Below, piece by piece: positions 55,421 to 64,000 of a DNA stretch of 64,000 nt. Source of the stretch: Pseudoips prasinana (lineage: Eukaryota; Arthropoda; Insecta; Lepidoptera; Nolidae); NCBI GenBank assembly GCA_951640165.1, contig OX621245.1:19708330-19772329 (forward strand), given 5' to 3'. The notes beneath the pieces were generated by a model. The model saw only the letters and a list, made by a program, of their open reading frames with translations. It made no database searches and was not told the origin of the DNA. The position numbers and the translations under genes are program-made. Each line of letters opens with the position of its first letter. Position 1 is the first letter of the stretch.

Positions 55421-56831
55421 ATATTTTTGGGTTCGGTATCGATTATAAATCAAGCCCCAAGTATGCTTTCAAAAAAATATTCAATGTACAGTTTGGACTT
55501 TCATACGATTTTATTATAGTTGTATATAATGAATCATATGAACTCAACGTTACTAAGTCAATACGTAATGACTAATTATTTCGGGCAAATTATTACAATT
55601 TTATATCGCTTATTTTACATTTTTCAAGTTTCTAGGTTTGCCACTGAACACTCATAGCAGTCAGACAAATGAAAAAATCAATTACTTGTCGATTTTAATC
55701 AATTAAGTGTGATTAATAGTTAATTTATCTGTTGAAGATCAAGGGTTATAACTCGGCTGGATTTTGTACCCGAAAAGTCGCAGATCCCATTTCCGGACTT
55801 TTTCAGTAATTTTAATGAAAAATCGAAGATTTATGTCGAGATCGGATTGGTTGACTACCGTAGGTGTGTTGGAGTTGTCATAAAAATCATCTTTGACGAG
55901 TTTTACGGAGGGAGAGTCAGATTAATCATTATTTTACTACTCATACTTTTAAGGATACTAAAAAAAATACATTAAAAAGTCTTCCTGTATAAACAGCATT
56001 TAATTCTATGTTCTGAATAAACCACTTTTTATGTTATGTTTTCTTTTTCAACTTTTTTCTGTTCCTACTTATAACGCTGAAAAACAAAAAATGAATTGAA
56101 TATATTAAAGTCTTTAGCTCCCGAGTAAGTTAAATTAAAAATTCAGGGGACGGGGTAGTTACCTATTACAGTGTTTTGACCAAAAGTAGTTTTCTATTCA
56201 TAATTTTACTGAACATAATGTGTATACATTTATTAAAATCCGTTTAAACTATCGTTAACTTTTTTTAATTTAGGTATTTTGTATCGTGTTCCACTGGGGC
56301 TTGAGTGAACATGGTGATTTGAAAATTTCTGAATAGATTTCAAACTTAAGTCGGCCGACGCAAAGAAAATATGTTTTAAATTATTTACAATTGATTCTCT
56401 CATATTTTTTTTGTAACGTATACAATTAGTACTTATTTTATAAAGGTTTTATTTACTTCTTTCAAATTGTGGTAATAGTTTATTATTCAATGCATTTATA
56501 AATATAATTATCACATTATGTTAAATAGTGGAAATTACAAAAAACTTAAGATTATAGTTAAGCTTAAGTTTCACTAAATAATAGCCACGTTGGTACACAT
56601 AAGCCTCGTTTAAACATCCATTAAAGTTGAACAAAACTCAGTTTCATAAACAATTCATAACTATTAAAAGCTCTTTACTTCACATAGCGGTCAAAATTTA
56701 ACGACATTGTAAATGGTTTTCAACTTTTTCAATACTTCTGAAATATTATATAGAAAATTAAAGAGGGATAGTAAAAACGACATCATACTTAATCATTTTA
56801 TATTAAATATATGTTAATATATATAGATACT
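55421..56831. other. No gene recognised
   Basis: AT-rich, non-coding. No repeat with a second copy in the window was seen. Confidence 0.4.
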
Positions 56832-57126
56832 GAGGTTCTGGGTTCAAATTCCGGGTCGAGACAAAAAGAGATTTTGTGATTTATTCGTTAAAAGAAATTT
56901 GTCAGTATCAGCCCAAAGTCTGGGACTTGACGGTAATACGCTCCCGTCCCTCATAAAGCACGTAAAGCCGAATGTCCTGTACCTGATCTCTTTCCGGTCG
57001 TGTCGCTATTCGTCCCATCGGAACATGAGAGTGATTCAATAGAAAGTGCCCCTGTGTTTGCGCACTCACTTGTGGACTATAATATGTCCTGCGCACTTGG
57101 CTAGACTCCATTGAGACTGGCCGCCG
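56832..57126 (+). mobile_element. SINE family C, interrupted by the Transib-like element
   Basis: It contains the B-box-like 'GGGTTCAAATTCCGG', then 'CTGATCTCTTTCCGGTCGTG', 'CGGAACATGAGAGTG' and 'AGACTCCATTGAGACTGGCC'. It ends at the target duplication CGCCG (57122-57126). The DNA transposon therefore inserted into an older SINE. Confidence 0.7.
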
Positions 57127-57160
57127 CACTGTGATTCGCGTAGAACAAACTAGCTGGACA
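57127..57160 (+). repeat. Left terminal inverted repeat
   Basis: CACTGTGATTCGCGTAGAAC continues AAACTAGCTGGACA. It differs from the right end at positions 4, 8, 13 and 23. It is preceded by the duplication CGCCG. Confidence 0.88.
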
Positions 57161-57279
57161 AAAACAACTCTTCAATTCCTAATAGTTAATTATTAAGATG
57201 AACTCATTAGCCCTATACATTAAGGAATACATCTATTAATTTTCGTAATTACCCTCATTAGGCCCGTCATTAAGGTAAG

Positions 57280-57288
57280 TATATAAAG
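57280..57288 (+). promoter_or_regulatory. TATA box of the transposon gene
   Basis: TATATAAAG lies about 100 bases upstream of the first ATG (57384) and 153 bases inside the left end. Transcription would begin near 57310. Nothing else in this stretch looks regulatory. Confidence 0.6.
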
Positions 57289-57383
57289 TGTTGATAATTC
57301 AAAGTGCATTCATTTGCATTTTTACACCATATTGTTAACATTATTTTAAGTCACTAAAAGAAATTTGTGATAGTGTTTTTGTG

Positions 57384-57888
57384 ATGGATTGTGTACATAA
57401 GGGTAAGTAGTTTTGTTTTAGTTAATTTTTATCACAGGATCTTCATTATTTAATTTTATTAAATTAAATGTTTCGATAAAAGTGGACTTTTTCACCCATA
57501 TTTTTGAATTCAATAGTCAAAATATTACATGTCCACTCATGTCCACTCTGTAAAATCTATTTTATATGATTCTCACAAGTATCTAGTAGTAATTAGTAGA
57601 AAAAAATATTGCGAATTATTTGCACAACTAATTTTTTTCTTTTTTTTTCTTTAAACAGTTTTCACCGTCTCAAAAATGGACTTTTTTGAAGAATGGCTAA
57701 AACACCCGAAGGAAACGCGAAACGTGGAGCTCTTTCGGTTTATATCTTTGAGACATGACTTTGATGGTGTTACGGAGCAGTCCCTGAGAGACGTCAAGGT
57801 CATCATCTCAAAATATTCTTCAAAATTGGCTGAAAAGTGGAGCAGCTGTGCAAGAAATAGCAGCTGTGCAAAGAATAGCTACGAATAG
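57384..57888 (+). pseudogene. Transposase N-terminal remnant, two exons
   Basis: Exon 1 (57384-57402) encodes MDCVHK plus one base and ends at the donor GTAAGT. The 256-bp intron ends in a T-rich tract and TTTAAACAG (57658). Exon 2 joins in frame and continues VFTVSK, then 'MDFFEEWLKHPKETRNVELF' and 'RFISLRHDFDGVTEQSLRDV', to a stop at 57886-57888. The product would be about 82 residues, with no membrane segment. In-frame splicing and the adjacent TATA box make the gene structure credible. I infer a Transib transposase N-terminus from its place in the element. It could instead be an unrelated small protein. The last 16 codons run through an 18-bp tandem duplication that may mark the deletion point. 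Confidence 0.6.
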
Positions 57889-58114
57889 AGATTTACTTAA
57901 TATGTTATTGATAACATCTGACCCTGTAATAAATGGTTTAAGAGAAATTCCCCGGAAGAAAATAGGTTCATTCCCTATCGAAGTCCTAGATTTATTAGTT
58001 CAACCTAGCTTTAAGGAACAAAATGTTAATATAGTTTCTAGTTTTCATAGTTCTGCCACTCATGATCATGACTATTCAATGGATGATTCATCTGATGATA
58101 GTGATGATGAGTGA
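57842..58114 (+). pseudogene. Transposase C-terminal remnant
   Basis: In the frame one base on from exon 2, an open stretch begins within the 18-bp duplication and reads 'NRDLLNMLLITSDPVINGLR' and 'IPRKKIGSFPIEVLDLLVQP'. It ends with an acidic tail 'MDDSSDDSDDE' and TGA at 58112-58114. It has no ATG of its own in a good context. The simplest reading is that it was the C-terminus of the protein starting at 57384, now out of frame after an internal deletion. The catalytic acidic residues of a DDE transposase are not present. Confidence 0.55.
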
Positions 58115-58328
58115 TCGATTTAGTTTTTAAGTAGGTATTTTATGTATCTGATATTAGATTTTATAGTTACATTTATAGTTAAATTTATTTATAAAATTGT
58201 TTAAAAAAATATTGTGTTTTTATTTCACTATACCTGCTCAAACGACCAATGGACCTCAAATAGTATTATGACCCTTATATCTTTGCTTAATAACCTCATT
58301 TATAAATAAAAATCGAAACAAATAATAT

Positions 58329-58362
58329 TGTCCAGCTAGCTTGTTCTACACGAACCACTGTG
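58329..58362 (-). repeat. Right terminal inverted repeat
   Basis: The minus strand reads CACAGTGGTTCGTGTAGAAC, then AAGCTAGCTGGACA. It is followed on the plus strand by the duplication CGCCG at 58363-58367. Confidence 0.88.
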
Positions 58363-58367
58363 CGCCG

Positions 58368-59828
58368 TGGTCAAAATTCGGCCTGGAGGACATAATTATT
58401 ACAGTATTAAGCTTTCCTAAATATTTGTCAAAAACAGTTACGAAATGTAAAACATGCAAATCTGCCATCACAAAGGTACACGAAACATTTGGCTTAAATC
58501 TAGAAAGGGAAAGCTGTCATGAATAGCTCTGAATAAATGGAACAAGACAATGGACCGTAATACAATTGCAATGAAAAGACGCGCGGGTCTGTGTGTTCTA
58601 GTTCCAAACAAGAGCGTGGCTTGGCTCCCAGGTGCACGAGTACAATACATGTTGCAGGCACGGGTAACAATGCGCAATGTGCCGCGGTGATTGCAACGTG
58701 CGCGTTGGCGACAGTCGTGCTAGATGCCACCACTTGACTGACAGTTGTTTAGTTCTGACATACCTCTAAATAGTTTCAGTTTGTACAACCTTTTATTTAC
58801 CTCCCTCCACTTTTGGCGATGGCAATGAATAAATCTTGCAAGTACCAATATAGCAGTCTTTATATAACAATATAAATTGCAATATTTTAATGATAATATG
58901 AAATTATGCTTTTGGATGCTTGTGTAAGTTATGTGAAAATTCTATAAAACATATAGCTATCACCTCGAGATGGTGTGATATTGTAATCAGAATGCGAGTT
59001 CAAATTCGCTATAGAAAATCAATGAAAACGTTTCGAGTTAAGACGTGTTTGAATTGGCTTGACGATCTGATATTGTCTGGTTGAGTTAAAACTTACTTAT
59101 TATTTGGGTGATAACAGTATCTTTATCGACAAAGCTGTAACCTTATGCCTTGTTTTCTGAAAGGCTTCTTCCGGAGGATGTAGGTGTTATTATAATCTCC
59201 TTAAGTAAGTTAGCAAGGGAATCCTAAATTTGATCTACCAGTGTGTATTGTTCGTAGCTTAACGGAGAGCGCTACCCCGGATTGGTAGATGGTGCTACAG
59301 TATAAGAGATTTTTATAGAGAATATTGAACTGAAAAATGATTATTCTAATTAAAATAAACGATTAAACCTACTTTTACACAAAAAATTCTTCACATAAAA
59401 ACGTTAATGCAGATTTTACCATTCTGTCAATTTCTTTTATCTATTGCTTATGTTATATTAAAATTTGAAGGTTTTAGTTGTCGTTGTCAAGATTCCGCAA
59501 TGGTTCTACAAAAACTACTCCTTTTTAGTCGTAAGCATAGGATTTCATTCCTTTTGAGAAACACAAACTTTCAATTTACCTTTAAAGTTTCTAGAAAACT
59601 TCTACAAAGTTCTACTCTAATTTGATAATTCCTTATGTAAGACGTGAGGACTCAGCACAAGGAATTTAGTATACATTTGATTGTAAACCTGTTGATTCCG
59701 GTCTTTACTTCTATATACTTTTATTATAAGCTACTAACTAGGGGTCGATATAAAAGCTTCAAGAAATAAAAGAATATGTGTTTTGTTGTTCTTTTCAACA
59801 TAAAAAATACGCATATGTGTAAAATTGC
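58368..59828. other. No gene recognised; mixed composition
   Basis: The stretch 58560-58740 is GC-richer (GCGCGGGTCTGTGTG, GCAACGTGCGCGTTGGCGAC) but its frames are short. A tRNA-like patch near 58960-59015 (TCACCTCGAGATGGTGTGAT, GAGTTCAAATTCGC) may be a decayed SINE head. The rest is AT-rich. Confidence 0.4.
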
Positions 59829-60170
59829 CTGCCTCGTTGATAATGAGGTCAACCGTAGATGATGAGATCCTGTCTTCAGATCCCGGGACGGGCTAAAAAG
59901 TGAATTTGGGATTTTTCTGTTAAGAAAATTCCCAAATATTCTCAATATTTCCCGAAGTCTGGGAGTTGGCGGTATTTTTGCCCCGTGTCTCGGAGAGAAC
60001 GAACCGTCGGTTCTCTAAGCATAGCTGTACCTGACCTCTATCCGGTCGTGTCACTATTCGTTCCGTCTGACCATGAGATGATGAACTATAAAGTACCCCT
60101 GTGTTTACGCACACACTTGAGCACTATAATATGTCTCACGCAGATAGCTAATCTCCATTAAGACGGGCCG
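59829..60170 (+). mobile_element. SINE family C, fullest single copy
   Basis: It starts TGCCTGCCTCGTTGATAATG and has 'CAGATCCCGGGACGGGC', 'CCCGAAGTCTGGGAGTTGGC', 'CTATCCGGTCGTGTCACTAT' and the 3' end 'TAATCTCCATTAAGACGGGC', followed by an A-rich tail. It shows that the fragments at 1, 8458 and 56832 are parts of one family. Confidence 0.7.
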
Positions 60171-61009
60171 AAAGAAAAACAAAAAAATAAAAAACCGATT
60201 GTTTATAAATATCTAATAGCTCAACATGATAACATTTCCGTTTAGTATCTCATTTTAAACGAAAACAGACGTCCTTATCCAAATAGGTATCTATTATTAA
60301 GTATGGCAAGTTTAATTGACTGCTGGTTCCATTAAGCAATGATATCTCCCTATACATATAAATCCAATAAAGTATCGTTTTAATACACAATTTCAACTCT
60401 ACCCGACGAACCTCTGTTGTTGACTTAAACGCCAAACAACAATCGATACGAAGCGACTGTACCGTTAACTTGTTTCCAATCTCCGTTTAGAACTAAGGTG
60501 TTGCATAAATAGGGCTAAATTGGAATCCTAGGGCTAAATCCTCCGAATTTCAGCCACACGCTGAATGTTCGACGTATCCTCTGGGCATAAGGGGGAGTGG
60601 GGCTAACAGAGCAAAGTTATAAACTTCAGAGTAAGCACTGTCAGGCTCGACCGCCACGACTCGTACCGAATTCACATTGGGATTAAATTGGGCATTATGT
60701 CTGCTATATATGAATTAAATTTGTGCTATATCTATTTAGTACATCTGCATCGTTTAGGAATGTTTTAGGATATGGATTTATTCGTTTTCGTAATGGAATC
60801 GAATTAAGCCTATATTCGCGAGCATTAAGTTTCAGTTGTTAGTTTCCGGAGATAGTGATGACTTTAAAGAGATTTATTATTAAGGTCTATAAGTAGCAGA
60901 GATTGAAGAATTTAATTGAAATAATTTGAGAATAGGATGTACAATTTTGTTTTGTGTCGTAAAATAATATTAGGCTGAAACGAGTTTTTAAACTTCTATG
61001 TCCAGCATA
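60171..61009. other. No gene recognised
   Basis: Non-coding by eye. 'TAGGGCTAAATTGGAATCC' and 'TAGGGCTAAATCCTCCG' at about 60510-60545 form a short direct repeat. A GC-richer patch lies at 60590-60690. Confidence 0.4.
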
Positions 61010-61144
61010 TACAGACGCCAGCACATCAACCCCAATCTGTCAAATTTCCCCAATTGAAAGTGAACCTTATGCTAAAGTGATAAAGTTGAAAATCTATAAA
61101 AGAAATTTGATAGATTGGGGTAGCTGGATGCGCTGGCGTCTGTA
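61010..61144. repeat. 135-bp element with imperfect inverted ends
   Basis: TACAGACGCCAGC at 61010-61022 pairs with GCTGGCGTCTGTA at 61132-61144. Pairing continues inward with interruptions (ACCCCAATCTGTCAAATTT against AAATTTGATAGATTGGGGT), leaving a central loop of about 55 nt. This suits a small MITE. A hairpin RNA is less likely because of the long loop. Confidence 0.6.
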
Positions 61145-62933
61145 GATTTTAATATACCTACATTTCAGTAAATACTTCAGAAAAATAAAAACACTGAGCA
61201 TTTGTTGTCATACTAAAGACTTCGTCCAATACTTTCAAAATCGACTCATAAAACCAACTTTTATAAGACGGAGATTTTAATTTCCAAGTTTATAATACCT
61301 ATTTGCTTAATACATACCTACTTGAATGTTTTTAAAAAGTTCTTCTTCTCGGAGTAAAACACGTGGATCGAGTTTTAAAACTGTTCGCCAATTCTAGATT
61401 GCGCGTTCCACCAACTCGAACTTTATCTAACAGCTGATTGCGACTCTTTCTTCAGTAAAGTATCGTTGGAACCTTTCCTTTGCTTTTCCTTTATTTTTAT
61501 TGTGACTTTAAAGAACTTTTCTTGGTTATACATAACTGATCGACTTCGTGATTACGTGTAAAAGGAAACTTTAATCGAGTCTGGTATCGATTTCGTGACA
61601 GTCCCGATTATTTTTAGGATTCGCCCACGTCAGTGGCAAGTTTTTGAGGCCTGAGACACAATGCGCGATAGGCGCTTTGATATAGTTTCTATTACTACTA
61701 TTTAATTAGATGTAACATATAATTAATATACCTCAAGTTGTTCTTAATAATTCAGTTTAAAGTCGTAAATCTCGCGTTCAAAGGTGTAATATGATATGTT
61801 GAGGGGATTTTATATTTTTATTTGAACATGGGTTTTACGAAAAAAAATTACTGCAACTGAACCCGGTCCTGTAGATATTAATAACTATTAGTAAATACAC
61901 ACGCGCCAATTATCAAAATCTCTATTTATTTGTCTGTATCTGGCGAACCCCATCAGAATGTTCTAAATCTCCTTTCCGAATGAAATAATAATATATAAAA
62001 CTAATGAAATTTGTGTAAAATATATTATTAAAATTGTATTTTTAAAATCAATAGTATTCGTTTTAACAAATTACTACCCAATTTCTCAATTATATTTAAT
62101 ACGGTGATTATAGAGTTATTAAAATATAATGATTCAAAAGTAAGACGGAAGCTTGTTTACATAAATGATCTTAAATTTACAATATAATTTAACACGCTGC
62201 AATATTGTTTAGTTCTAGAAGAAACTCTTATCATTCTTTGAAGTGATTTTCATTAACAATATTGACTTAATTCATACAAGAACCAAGTATCCAACGATTT
62301 TGACAATTGAATTTTATAGAGTTACTTCGTGAATAGCCGTATAGTTCTTTGTCCTCCCTTCCGGACCATCGACAATGCAATCGGGTACAAATGCAACTGA
62401 AAATTTCAAATTCACGGAAGAGTAGTAACGTCGTATTTACGCAGACGGAGGCAGGAGATATATAATTTATGCAGTGAAAATATATGTATTAAAACGCCGA
62501 TGTAAGTATTTACAGCAAAACTTACAGCGCTTTTCTAATCCAATAAAGTTATAATATTTAAAGCTACTAAATATCATACATTGAACAGAGTTGAAATGTA
62601 ATTAGTTACAATGTAATTACTCTACCATGAAAACGCTTTAAGCTATGTTCTGTTCTATGACAGTAATAGAAAAGAACATTGATTTTTTAGGACCACTAGA
62701 CCAGGCGTCCAAAATTTACAATACTAGAGAAATCAAATAACCTTTAGATGGTGAGTTACATAAGCTTACAAATCAGTCACGGTCGAATGTTTTTCCTTAT
62801 AGCAGGCAATACTTACCCTTACGAAGTACTAGCTTTTGTCTGCGGCTCCGCCAGAACGTATAACGATTTAGTTCTACAGATAGAGAAATAATCCTAAAGG
62901 TTGTAGCACCATAAACAGCAAAATTATAAAACA
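61145..62933. other. No gene recognised
   Basis: AT-rich, non-coding. No supported ORF or repeat. Confidence 0.4.
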
Positions 62934-63092
62934 CTAACTGTGACCCGCGTTAGACTTTATGAATTATAGCCAATTAGTTACTCGGATATATAAACTATAT
63001 TACTACAAAGATTCACCAAAATCTGTTCGCTAGTATTTGCGTCAAAGAATGACAAACATACACTCTCACAAACTTTTGCCGTGATAATAAAT
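62934..63092 (-). mobile_element. Family J Helitron-like repeat, decayed
   Basis: The minus strand contains 'GTTTGTCATTCTTTGACGCA' and ends AACGCGGGTCACAGTTAG, a decayed CTAG terminus. Confidence 0.5.
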
Positions 63093-63100
63093 AATGTGGT

Positions 63101-63144
63101 ATTTTATATCTTCCAAGACCCAATGGTCTTAGAAGATATAAAAT
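63101..63144. repeat. 20-bp fold-back, 4-nt loop
   Basis: Arms 63101-63120 and 63125-63144 match at 19 of 20 positions, loop CAAT. It lies just outside the family J copy. Confidence 0.82.
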
Positions 63145-63629
63145 AATCGGTTATTATCAATTGTCTATTCAAACCTTTTCCCCCTGCGAAGCGTTGCTTG
63201 TCCACTGCCGAATTCAAACGTTATTTAAGTCCCATTACTGTTCTTATTCACGCTTTTATATCATTTTGAACATTATTTATATGACTTTATTGTTAGAATT
63301 CAAATCAACTCTTTACAACTTTTCTAAATTCGTAATTTATTCAGCACAATGAAGTCTTAAGTTAGTTATTTTTTATTATTAAAAATTGTTAGTACATTAC
63401 ATTTTTACGTATTTGCAAGTACCTACCTAATAGTAGCTTAAGTTAGAGAGCTTTGACAGTTCACTAGATTCCACACTAGGAGTCATGTTTACATTACAGG
63501 TATCGTGGAGACAAGTGTCTTCCCATAAAAAAAATATTAACCTAATTATGTTTCTAAGTTAACCTTAGTACAATAATCCTGCTCATACATAGGCTTTATT
63601 TAATGACCTACATAACATATTTTTTTTAT
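63145..63629. other. No gene recognised
   Basis: AT-rich. The 63-codon ORF at 63161-63352 has no recognisable domain. Confidence 0.35.
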
Positions 63630-63930
63630 TTTCTTTTTATGTCATAGGGCGACAAATGAGCAAGCGGGTCACCTGATGGTAAGTGATCACCGCCGCCAAT
63701 GGACACTCGCAACACCAGAGGAGTCGCGGGTGCGATGCCGGCCTTTAAAAGAGTCCGGAAACAAGTGTCACTGACCCTTCCCTCAACCCCGATGAGCTCT
63801 GGCGACATTACTCACACGCCTTACAAACACAACATTAAAGTTATTAATGATATTATTATTAAGGAATGTCTTCTGTAAGGTGGAGGTACTTCCCCAGTCG
63901 GGCTGCTCTTTGAGCGAATGAACACTGTGC
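63630..63930. repeat. Widespread lepidopteran repeat
   Basis: 'AGGGCGACAAATGAGCAAGC', 'GGGTCACCTGATGGTAAGTG' and 'ATCACCGCCGCCAATGGACA' followed by CTCGCAACACCAG are a signature I recognise from many lepidopteran genes. It ends near 'GGTACTTCCCCAGTCGGGCT'. Class (SINE or Helitron-like) not settled. Confidence 0.65.
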
Positions 63931-64000
63931 ACTACCTCTCTTAACAACGTTTCGATAATTAACCTAATTTCTATTGCAAAGCACTATAAGTAAACTTTCA

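Larger units (their letters stand above)
57127..58362 (+). mobile_element. Transib-like DNA transposon, internally deleted (1,236 bp)
   Basis: The inverted ends are 34 bp and match at 30 of 34 positions. The left end starts CACTGTGATTCG, the right end (minus strand) CACAGTGGTTCG. Both fit the Transib terminal rule CACWRTG, and the right one equals the V(D)J recombination heptamer CACAGTG. A perfect 5-bp GC-rich duplication, CGCCG, lies at 57122-57126 and 58363-58367, as expected for Transib. Inside is a short intron-containing gene with a TATA box and what look like the N- and C-terminal ends of a transposase with the catalytic middle missing. The superfamily rests on termini and duplication length; I could not search for the protein. 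Confidence 0.8.

Overview
This is eukaryotic nuclear DNA, almost certainly from a moth or butterfly (Lepidoptera). It is AT-rich and carries repeat families that I recognise as lepidopteran: tRNA-derived SINEs with (ATT)n tails, Helitron-like repeats ending in an 'ACAGCTAGT'-type terminus, the 'GTATGTCACAGCCAC' and 'AACCGACTTCC' repeats, LINE tails ending in (TGA)n, and the 'GGGTCACCTGATG' repeat at the right edge. I see no complete host gene. The only candidate host sequence is a possible 62-nt first exon near 3.1 kb. The window looks intergenic or intronic and consists mainly of nested mobile elements.

Repeat families are lettered locally. A, B and D are tRNA-derived SINEs. C is a SINE with a tRNA-like head. 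E is a repeat with a 5S-rRNA-like module. F is a SINE-like repeat with a 'CCAGCAGTG' end. G is a LINE 3' coding tail. H is an interspersed repeat. J is a non-autonomous Helitron-like repeat. K and L are lepidopteran interspersed repeats.

Layout. 1-8.6 kb: SINE and LINE debris. 8.65-13.49 kb: a young, nearly full-length Ty3/Gypsy LTR retrotransposon of the CsRn1/Kabuki type on the minus strand. It has 453-bp LTRs with two differences, a tRNA-Trp primer site, and a frameshift inside reverse transcriptase. 13.5-14.6 kb: a 451-bp TIR element, then a striking forward-inverted-forward triplication built on a perfect 153-bp hairpin. 16.5-20.9 kb: a 22-bp minisatellite, degenerate tandem repeats and SINEs. 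22.6-26.1 kb: a decayed but almost full-length non-LTR retrotransposon (endonuclease plus reverse transcriptase). 26.3-45.8 kb: isolated LINE, SINE and Helitron-like copies in otherwise featureless AT-rich sequence, including a GC-rich R1-like insertion with a clear 14-bp target duplication. 46.4-53.6 kb: a 1,513-bp inverted duplication, about 99.8% identical, whose arms carry the 3' end of a Helitron. The right arm continues into a chimeric Helitron helicase pseudogene. 57.1-58.4 kb: a Transib-like DNA transposon with 34-bp TIRs and a perfect 5-bp target duplication (CGCCG), inserted in a SINE. It retains a TATA box, an intron and the two ends of what looks like an internally deleted transposase gene.

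A recurring theme is short fold-back palindromes (arms 13-153 bp, loops mostly 3-6 nt) placed inside otherwise non-palindromic repeats. One has an internal control copy that lacks the inverted segment. This points to template-switch mutation as a local mode of change. No genes here act together as a pathway; the interest lies in mobile-element biology and genome rearrangement.
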